Origin: Megaleporinus macrocephalus
Lineage: Eukaryota; Chordata; Actinopteri; Characiformes; Anostomidae
Direction: 5' to 3'
DNA length: 64,000 nucleotides
Assembly: GCA_021613375.1 (NCBI GenBank)
Contig: CM038709.1
Location: forward strand, 40,016,156-40,080,155
Notes under the pieces: generated by a model
Database searches by the model: none
What the model saw: the letters and a program-made list of their open reading frames with translations, nothing else
What the model was told of the DNA's origin: nothing
Shown: positions 1-64,000 of the stretch, in pieces
How the letters are laid out: each line of letters begins with the position of its first letter
How positions within the stretch are numbered: position 1 is the first letter of the stretch
Translations under genes and position numbers: made by a program

Positions 1-268
1 GAGAGAGAGAGAGACTGGCTGACTGACTGGATTAGACTAACTTCATCTGGACTTCTTCACACTAGTTCACCTCTCTCCATCTCTCTCCCGGCCGTGCAGA
101 GAGAAAGAGAAAGGAGAAAAGGAGGAAGAAAAAAGTGCACACACTCAGACACAGATCAATTTGTGCCACTTTAGCTGAGTTGCCGTTGTGTGTTTGGTCG
201 CTAGATAACGGCGCCGGAGTCGAAGCCCCCCATGCGGACTGCCGTCTGAAAACGGTCTTTTTTTATCA
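1..268 (+). promoter_or_regulatory. zeb2 5' UTR / 5' flank
   Basis: Sequence directly upstream of the first coding exon, starting with GA-rich simple sequence. A pyrimidine tract followed by CAG at 97-99 could be a splice acceptor, since ZEB2 genes usually have a non-coding first exon; if so the transcribed 5' UTR here starts near 100 and the promoter lies outside the window. An in-frame TAA at 206-208 rules out an upstream extension of the protein. No TATA box is evident. The limits are inference. Confidence 0.5.
232..249 (+). other. Upstream ORF of five codons in zeb2 5' UTR
   Basis: ATG CGG ACT GCC GTC TGA lies 19 nt before the zeb2 start codon, in another frame, so initiating ribosomes would have to reinitiate or scan past it. 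It is visible directly; a regulatory effect is inference. Confidence 0.5.
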
Positions 269-56694
<56,426 letters not shown>

Positions 56695-56791
56695 CTACTG
56701 CGTTTTGGATTAAGCTTCCAGCATTCTTTTCGTGTTGTTTTCTCTTTTTTTTTTCCTGCTCGTATTGTTTCCTTTTTGTTTGTTTTTTTAA

Positions 56792-56816
56792 CCCCCCCCC
56801 CCCCCCCCCCCCCCCC
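56792..56816 (+). repeat. C25 homopolymer in zeb2 3' UTR
   Basis: Twenty-five consecutive C residues, 97 nt after the stop codon. Such tracts can bind poly(C)-binding proteins or form i-motifs; the function here is inferred and the length is error prone. Confidence 0.9.
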
Positions 56817-57229
56817 TACGAGGGACTTTGAGCCAGATTCACTTTTGTGACCACACTGCCGTGTCTCGCTCGTCCAGCCGCGCGTCCCGAGAGACGTAAA
56901 CAGACGTTGTGGACGGTCCAAGAAGCGGGCGCGCGCCGGACGAGGCCGTTCACATTATGCAAAAACAAAAGTGATACTAACGACCGAGGACATGAAAGAA
57001 GCGACTACAGAGGTGGCACAAGTGTACAGAGTGGAGCGTGAAGGCTGTGTGGTGCTTATTTCCGTAACCCCTGTGTTTTTATCGTGGTCACAGCACAAGC
57101 CTGGAAATTGCACTCCGATGAAATACTACATTAAATAATAATTAAGAGAGAAGAAGAAAAAAAAAGAAGAAGAAGAAGCAAGCATCGCCTATATGTACTC
57201 ACACTGCGCTAGAAGCCGCAGTAGCGTGT

Positions 57230-57236
57230 CAGTGTT
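57230..57236 (+). promoter_or_regulatory. miR-200a/141 seed match in zeb2 3' UTR
   Basis: CAGTGTT pairs with positions 2-8 of miR-200a and miR-141; the next base is G, so it is a 7-mer site. ZEB2 is an established target of this family. Confidence 0.6.
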
Positions 57237-57700
57237 GCGTTTCTCGTCTATCACATACTGTGATATCCTTTATTTTCTGTTTCCTGACCAGCCACTCGTT
57301 AGTTTTGGGTCTCAGTATGGCTTTTTTATGGAGCGTCTTTATCTTAACCGTACCTGTATGGTTCTTAAACATACAAAGTCTTAAAAGTTTGACTAAATTT
57401 AGGGAGGGCGGCTGCGGGTGGGGTGGTGGGATCGAGGGTTGGGGACGCGGGATGGGGGTTTAGGGAACGAGGAACGACGAAGGCTCCATGTTGCGAGGCT
57501 TCGTCCAGCACCCCTGTATGTTTCTTTGTCGTTGTTTTTTTTTCGTTAGAGAAAAGCCTTATATGCAAACCCTTCTCACCTGTGTTTTCTGCAAGTGCCA
57601 TCCTTGTACAGCGTAAAATGCGGAGTCGACTCACGTTCTCTTTGCACCCGCTTTAGTATTAAATACAAATAATCCACCTTGATGTTTGAATTACCTTCGT

Positions 57701-57708
57701 CAGTATTA
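57701..57708 (+). promoter_or_regulatory. miR-200b/c/429 8-mer seed match
   Basis: CAGTATTA, the full 8-mer target of miR-200b, miR-200c and miR-429, first of three within 260 bp. Confidence 0.75.
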
Positions 57709-57809
57709 GTATAGCTAGACTTCATAGTTTACATATTTGTTTGTGCAATTTTCTGTATTTTATTTGTTTGTTTGTTTTTTTCTTTTTTTTTCTTTTCAAG
57801 ACCACCTGT

Positions 57810-57817
57810 CAGTATTA
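57810..57817 (+). promoter_or_regulatory. miR-200b/c/429 8-mer seed match
   Basis: CAGTATTA, second of the three. Confidence 0.75.
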
Positions 57818-57951
57818 CCTTGGTTTTGTTTTTGATTTTTTTTGTTTTTGTTCAATACGACAAATTTCAATTATTTTTATTTTAAACTACCATTTTATTT
57901 ATGTGACTCATTTTATATTTCCTAATTATATTTATTTCATACTGTAGTGTA

Positions 57952-57959
57952 CAGTATTA
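57952..57959 (+). promoter_or_regulatory. miR-200b/c/429 8-mer seed match
   Basis: CAGTATTA, third of the three. Confidence 0.75.
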
Positions 57960-58087
57960 TAGTTCCTCGATATAGATATATTTTAGTAAAAATGGATCCT
58001 GACAAGTGAATATCGGAGCAAATTTTACATTAAGAGAGCATTTATTGTATCTGGAACAGTTCCTGTTCTATTTACTTAATGTACCTG

Positions 58088-58095
58088 ATGAAGGA
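58088..58095 (+). promoter_or_regulatory. miR-205 8-mer seed match
   Basis: ATGAAGGA matches the miR-205 target octamer; a second, 7-mer match ATGAAGG is at 58242-58248. miR-205 is a known regulator of ZEB1 and ZEB2. Confidence 0.6.
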
Positions 58096-58198
58096 GATTC
58101 TACAATTTGGGAACTTTTGATACGATATTGTTGTGAAAACACTGTATTTTTGACTGAGAAGAAGAAAAAAAAATTCCACTTTATTCATCTTGTTTTTT

Positions 58199-58229
<31 letters not shown>

Positions 58230-58338
58230 TTAGCTAAAGAGATGAAGGCTGACTGTGGTTATAATGGGATTCTTGAAATGTCTGTTGAAGTATAATTTAA
58301 TTTTGATTTGTATTTTCTCTTGGAAATGACCTTGCTCG

Positions 58339-58344
58339 AATAAA
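58339..58344 (+). terminator. Likely zeb2 poly(A) signal
   Basis: AATAAA, the only canonical hexamer seen after the stop codon within the AT-rich 3' UTR. Cleavage would fall near 58360. GC-rich sequence follows. Confidence 0.6.
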
Positions 58345-58619
58345 TGTAGCCCAATTTAATTTTGAATACCTGCGTCCCGCTTCACGTTTTTCCAGGCCGA
58401 GCCGCAACCGCCGTGAGGACCGCTCGCCGCTGATAGCGGGACGTACTGTGGTGACGGAATGGAGTTTAATGGCTTTAATTAGGTTACGTTCTCTTTTTTT
58501 ATTTTTTGGTTTCTGGCTCGATATGGGCGCAAACAGCGAAGGCTTCTCTAACACACTTAGGTCTAAAGCCAAAAGCAGAGTAGGACTCGCTCTCCGCCGC
58601 CGTTCCCCCCTTTTTTTTT

Positions 58620-58935
58620 CTTCGCTATCGTTTTCGCCCGCTATCAATTAATTAATTAGAAGAACCTTTACCTTTTGATGTGAATTATACGTAGCACATA
58701 ATCCACCTTATCAAAGTCTTTCTCCGTGTGATATCCTTCCATTAGTCTCTTTGAAGTTGAATGATGTCGGCTTGAGCTAAATTAACAGCGGCTGCGGGCT
58801 GCCAAACTGCCTGTGAAGGCTCGCGTCGGGAACTCAGAGGAGCTCCATTAACCATGACCTCGCTAATTTTCTCAACTCACATATTCAGCTCGAGTTTAAT
58901 TTTCAAGGAACTGTTCAAGGCACTTTCCTCCCTCC
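58620..58935. promoter_or_regulatory. Candidate conserved enhancer downstream of zeb2
   Basis: Repeat-free block with CAATTAATTAATTAGAAG, CTAAATTAACAGC, CTCCATTAACC, CGCTAATTTTC and GAGTTTAATTTTC, a high density of homeodomain cores. It lies between the poly(A) site and the minisatellite arrays and has the composition of a developmental enhancer. Conservation cannot be tested here. Confidence 0.4.
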
Positions 58936-59066
58936 GGGGGACGTACAGCACATTTCATTTCAGAAGTTTGAGTTTACCAGGCCGGCTGTCGACATAGTGG
59001 GCAGCATTAATCAAAAAGATGTGCAGCATCTACACAGGATCTTGTACTTACACTACACACACACAC

Positions 59067-59068
<2 letters not shown>

Positions 59069-59144
<76 letters not shown>
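59069..59144. repeat. (TA)n microsatellite
   Basis: Long TA tract immediately before minisatellite array 2. Confidence 0.98.
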
Positions 59145-59146
<2 letters not shown>

Positions 59147-59155
59147 CACTACTGG

Positions 59156-61740
59156 TCAACAGTATTAAATCACTACCAGCCAAACGTTTTAGTACACTAC
59201 CAGTCAAACGTTTTAGATCACTACCAGCCAAACGTTTTAGTACACTACCAGTCAAACGTTTTAGATCACTACCAGCCAAACGTTTTAGATACACTACCAG
59301 CCAAACGTTTTAGTACACTACCAGTCAAACGTTTTAGATCACTACCAGCCAAACGTTTTAGTACACTACCAGTCAAACGTTTTAGATCACTACCAGTCAA
59401 ACGTTTTAGATACACTACCAGCCAAACGTTTTAGTACACTACCAGTCAAACGTTTTAGATACACTACCAGCCAAACGTTTTAGATATACTACCAGTCAAA
59501 CGTTTTAGTACACTACCAGTCAAACGTTTTAGATATACTACCAGCCAAACGTTTTAGTACACTACCAGTCAAACGTTTTAGTACACTACCAGTCAAACGT
59601 TTTAGATCACTACCAGTCAAACGTTTTAGATCACTACCAGTCAAACGTTTTAGTACACTACCAGCCAAACGTTTTAGTACACTACCAGCCAAACGTTTTA
59701 GATACACTACCAGCCAAACGTTTTAGATCACTACCAGTCAAACGTTTTAGTACACTACCAGCCAAAAGTTTTAGATCACTACCAGTCAAACGTTTTAGAT
59801 ACACTACCAGCCAAACGTTTTAGATCACTACCAGTCAAACGTTTTAGTACACTACCAGTCAAACGTTTTAGATACACTACCAGTCAAACGTTTTAGATCA
59901 CTACCAGTCAAACGTTTTAGATACACTACCAGTCAAACGTTTAAGTACACTACCAGCCGAACGTTTTAGTACACTACCAGTAAAACGTTTTAGATCACTA
60001 CCAGCCAAACGTTTTAGTACACTACCAGCCAAACGTTTTAGTACACTACCAGTCAAACGTTTTAGATACACTACCAGTCAAACGTTTTAGATACACTACC
60101 AGTCAAACGTTTTAGATCACTACCAGTCAAACGTTTTAGTACACTACCAGTCAAACGTTTTAGATACACTACCAGTCAAACGTTTAAGTACACTACCAGC
60201 CAAACGTTTTAGATATACTACCAGTCAAACGTTTTAGATCACTACCAGCCAAACGTTTTAGTACACTACCAGCCAAACGTTTTAGATACACTACCAGCCG
60301 AACGTTTTAGATACACTACCAGCCAAACGTTTTAGTACACTACCAGCCAAACGTTTTAGATACACTACCAGCCGAACGTTTTAGATACACTACCAGCCGA
60401 ACGTTTTAGTAAACTACCAGTAAAACGTTTTAGTACACTACCAGTCAAACGTTTTAGTACACTACCAGCCAAACGTTTTAGATACACTACCAGCCAAACG
60501 TTTTAGATCACTACCAGTCAAACGTTTTAGTACACTACCAGCCAAAAGTTTTAGATCACTACCAGTCAAACGTTTTAGATACACTACCAGCCAAACGTTT
60601 TAGATCACTACCAGCCAAACGTTTTAGTACACTACCAGCCAAACGTTTTAGATACACTACCAGCCGAACGTTTTAGATACACTACCAGCCGAACGTTTTA
60701 GTAAACTACCAGTAAAACGTTTTAGTACACTACCAGTCAAACGTTTTAGTACACTACCAGCCAAACGTTTTAGATACACTACCAGCTAAACGTTTTAGTA
60801 CACTACCAGTCAAACGTTTAAGTACACTACCAGCCGAACGTTTTAGTACACTACCAGTAAAACGTTTTAGATCACTACCAGCCAAACGTTTTAGTACACT
60901 ACCAGCCAAACGTTTTAGTACACTACCAGTCAAACGTTTTAGATACACTACCAGTCAAACGTTTTAGATACACTACCAGTCAAACGTTTTAGATCACTAC
61001 CAGTCAAACGTTTTAGTACACTACCAGTCAAACGTTTTAGATACACTACCAGTCAAACGTTTAAGTACACTACCAGCCGAACGTTTTAGTACACTACCAG
61101 TAAAACGTTTTAGATCACTACCAGCCAAACGTTTTAGTACACTACCAGCCAAACGTTTTAGTACACTACCAGTCAAACGTTTTAGATACACTACCAGTCA
61201 AACGTTTTAGATACACTACCAGTCAAACGTTTTAGATCACTACCAGTCAAACGTTTTAGTACACTACCAGTCAAACGTTTTAGATACACTACCAGTCAAA
61301 CGTTTAAGTACACTACCAGTCAAACGTTTTAGTACACTACCAGCCAAACGTTTTAGATACACTACCAGCCGAACGTTTTAGATACACTACCAGCCGAACG
61401 TTTTAGTAAACTACCAGTAAAACGTTTTAGTACACTACCAGTCAAACGTTTTAGTACACTACCAGCCAAACGTTTTAGATACACTACCAGCTAAACGTTT
61501 TAGTACACTACCAGTCAAACGTTTAAGTACACTACCAGCCAAACGTTTTAGTACACTACCAGTCAAACGTTTTAGATACACTACCAGCTAAACGTTTTAG
61601 TACACTACCAGTCAAACGTTTAAGTACACTACCAGCCAAACGTTTTAGTACACTACCAGCCAAACGTTTTAGATACACTACCAGTCAAACGTTTTATTAC
61701 ACTACCAGTCAAACGTTTTATTACACTACCAGTCAAACGT
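59156..61740. repeat. Minisatellite array 2a (24/25-bp unit) with higher-order repeats
   Basis: About 105 tandem copies of the unit seen in array 1, mostly AGCC and AGTC cores, plus variants CCGAACG, GTAAAACG and a T-deleted CGTTTAAG. The rare variants mark higher-order repeats: a landmark TTTAAGTAC recurs at exactly 243-bp spacing (from 60821, 61064, 61307), and the rare CCAAAAGTTTTAG recurs at 59762 and 60542, 780 bp apart. The first unit (ACACTACTGGTCAACAG...) is divergent, as expected at an array edge. Confidence 0.98.
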
Positions 61741-61862
61741 CAATTTTGTTTCTTGTTTTCATGCAGTCAAATAGTATTACAATCTTATTACAGCTTTCTA
61801 ATAATTTATTAAAGCATCATCATATAGTTATATAGGGTGTTATGTAGAATATTACCTAGAGT
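61741..61862. repeat. Unique spacer between minisatellite arrays 2a and 2b
   Basis: About 120 bp of AT-rich non-repeat sequence beginning CAATTTTGTTTCTTGTTTTC. The first 75 bp (61741-61815) recur without a single difference at 63926-64000, after array 2b, where the window ends. Confidence 0.97.
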
Positions 61863-63925
61863 ACTCCAGCTGAACGTTTTAGTAAACTACCAGTAAAACG
61901 TTTTAGATCACTACCAGCCAAACGTTTTAGATACACTACCAGCCGAACGTTTTAGATACACTACCAGCTGAACGTTTTAGTAAACTACCAGTAAAACGTT
62001 TTAGATCACTACCAGCCAAACGTTTTAGATACACTACCAGTCAAACGTTTTAGATACACTACCAGTCAAACATTTTAGATCACTACCAGACAAACGTTTT
62101 AGATACACTACCAGTCAAACGTTTTAGTACACTACCAGCCAAACGTTTTAGATACACTACCAGCTAAACGTTTTAGTACACTACCAGTCAAACGTTTAAG
62201 TACACTACCAGCCGAACGTTTTAGTACACTACCAGTAAAACGTTTTAGATACACTACCAGCCGAACGTTTTAGTAAACTACCAGTAAAACGTTTTAGTAC
62301 ACTACCAGTCAAACGTTTTAGTACACTACCAGCCAAACGTTTTAGATACACTACCAGCTAAACGTTTTAGTACACTACCAGTCAAACGTTTAAGTACACT
62401 ACCAGCCAAACGTTTTAGTACACTACCAGCTAAACGTTTTAGTACACTACCAGTCAAACGTTTAAGTACACTACCAGCCAAACGTTTTAGTACACTACCA
62501 GCCAAACGTTTTAGATACACTACCAGCCGAACGTTTTAGATACACTACCAGTCAAACGTTTAAGTACACTACCAGCCAAACGTTTTAGTACACTACCAGT
62601 AAAACGTTTTAGATACACTACCAGCCGAACGTTTTAGTAAACTACCAGTAAAACGTTTTAGTACACTACCAGTCAAACGTTTTAGTACACTACCAGCCAA
62701 ACGTTTTAGATACACTACCAGCTAAACGTTTTAGTACACTACCAGTCAAACGTTTAAGTACACTACCAGCCAAACGTTTTAGTACACTACCAGCCAAACG
62801 TTTTAGATACACTACCAGCCGAACGTTTTAGATACACTACCAGCTGAACGTTTTAGTAAACTACCAGTAAAACGTTTTAGATCACTACCAGCCAAACGTT
62901 TTAGATACACTACCAGTGAAACGTTTTAGATACACTACCAGTCAAACGTTTTAGATCACTACCAGACAAACGTTTTAGATACACTACCAGTCAAACGTTT
63001 TAGATACACTACCAGCCAAACGTTTTAGTACACTACCAGTCAAACATTTTAGATACACTACCAGCAAAACGTTTTAGTACACTACCAGCCAAACGTTTTA
63101 GTACACTACCAGACAAACGTTTTAGATACACTACCAGTCAAACGTTTTAGATACACTACCAGCCAAACGTTTTAGTACACTACCAGTCAAACGTTTTAGA
63201 TACACTACCAGTCAAACGTTTAAGTACACTACCAGTCAAACGTTTTAGATACACTACCAGTCAAACGTTTTAGATACACTACCAGTCAAACGTTTTAGAT
63301 CACTACCAGCCATACGTTTTAGTACACTACCAGCCAAACGTTTTAGATCACTACCAGCCATACGTTTTAGTACACTACCAGCCAAACGTTTTAGATCACT
63401 ACCAGCCATACGTTTTAGTACACTACCAGCCAAACGTTTTAGTACACTACCAGTCAAACGTTTTAGATACACTACCAGTCAAACGTTTTAGATACACTAC
63501 CAGCCGAACGTTTTAGTAAACTACCAGCAAAACGTTTTAAAACACTACCAGCAAAACGTTTAAGTACACTACCAGTCAAATGTTTTAGATACACTACCAG
63601 CCAAACGTTTTAGTACACTACCAGTCAAACGTTTTAGATCACTACCAGCCAAACGTTTTAGATCACTACCAGCCAAACGTTTTAGTACACTACCAGCCAA
63701 ACGTTTTAGATACACTACCAGTCAAACGTTTTAGATACACTACCAGACAAACGTTTTAGTACACTACCAGCCAAACGTTTTAGTACACTACCAGCCAAAC
63801 GTTTTAGATACACTACCAGTCAAACGTTTTAGATACACTACCAGTCAAACGTTTTAGTACACTACCAGCCAAACGTTTTAGATACACTACCAGTCAAACG
63901 TTTTAGTACACTACCAGTCAAACGT
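61863..63925. repeat. Minisatellite array 2b (24/25-bp unit)
   Basis: About 85 more tandem units of the same repeat, with AGCC, AGTC, AGAC and GTAAAACG variants. A local trio of CCATACG units alternates near 63310-63410. It ends with the same junction as array 2a. Confidence 0.98.
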
Positions 63926-64000
63926 CAATTTTGTTTCTTGTTTTCATGCAGTCAAATAGTATTACAATCTTATTACAGCTTTCTAATAATTTATTAAAGC
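63926..64000. repeat. Second copy of the array-flanking spacer (to the window edge)
   Basis: 75 bp identical to 61741-61815, at an offset of 2185 bp. It is cut by the end of the window, so further array copies may follow. Confidence 0.97.

Larger units (their letters stand above)
56695..58360 (+). other. zeb2 3' UTR
   Basis: Follows the stop codon and contains a C25 tract at 56792-56816, A/T-rich sequence, four miR-200/141 seed matches and two miR-205 seed matches. A canonical AATAAA at 58339-58344 is the best poly(A) signal; ATTAAA at about 57131 and 57658 could be used earlier. Ends are inferred, not observed. Confidence 0.7.

Overview
This is a stretch of vertebrate nuclear DNA, almost certainly from a ray-finned fish. 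It holds one complete protein-coding gene, zeb2 (zinc finger E-box-binding homeobox 2, also called SIP1), on the + strand. The fish assignment rests on the divergent ZEB2 protein, very dense AT/GT/GA microsatellites, and non-autonomous DNA transposons of Tc1/mariner type that look typical of teleosts. Whether this is the zeb2a or zeb2b paralogue cannot be settled from the sequence alone.

Gene layout: nine coding exons could be placed by homology and GT-AG splice sites: 269-341, 39620-39823, 45633-45701, 46903-47097, 47329-47543, 49363-49471, 49674-51643, 52072-52252 and 56018-56694. All junctions keep the frame and give a protein of about 1230 residues. It carries the N-terminal NuRD motif, an N-terminal cluster of four zinc fingers, a Smad-binding segment, a middle zinc finger, a divergent homeodomain, CtBP motifs, a C-terminal cluster of three zinc fingers and an acidic tail. 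The 3' UTR (about 56695-58360) carries four seed matches to the miR-200/141 families and two to miR-205, the known post-transcriptional circuit controlling ZEB2.

Region by region: 1-341 is the 5' UTR plus first coding exon, with a tiny upstream ORF and a second, better-context ATG. 342-39619 is one 39-kb intron with no credible gene. It holds microsatellites, an AT-rich minisatellite, several transposon relics, a 155-bp element with perfect 23-bp inverted repeats, tRNA-derived SINE-like segments, and low-repeat, homeobox/octamer-site-rich blocks that are good candidates for conserved enhancers. 39824-56017 holds the other exons and introns, including a 1.6-kb minisatellite (41341-42941) and several transposon relics. 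58361-64000 is downstream of the gene. It starts with an enhancer-like block and then becomes a minisatellite of the same repeat family from 59156 to 63925, interrupted once by unique sequence that reappears at the window edge.

No bacterial-type system, CRISPR array, operon or new multi-gene system is present. The most unusual structure is the zeb2-associated 24/25-bp minisatellite, with two arrays 16 kb apart and visible higher-order repeats. Its unit resembles the terminal inverted repeat of a Tc1-like transposon.
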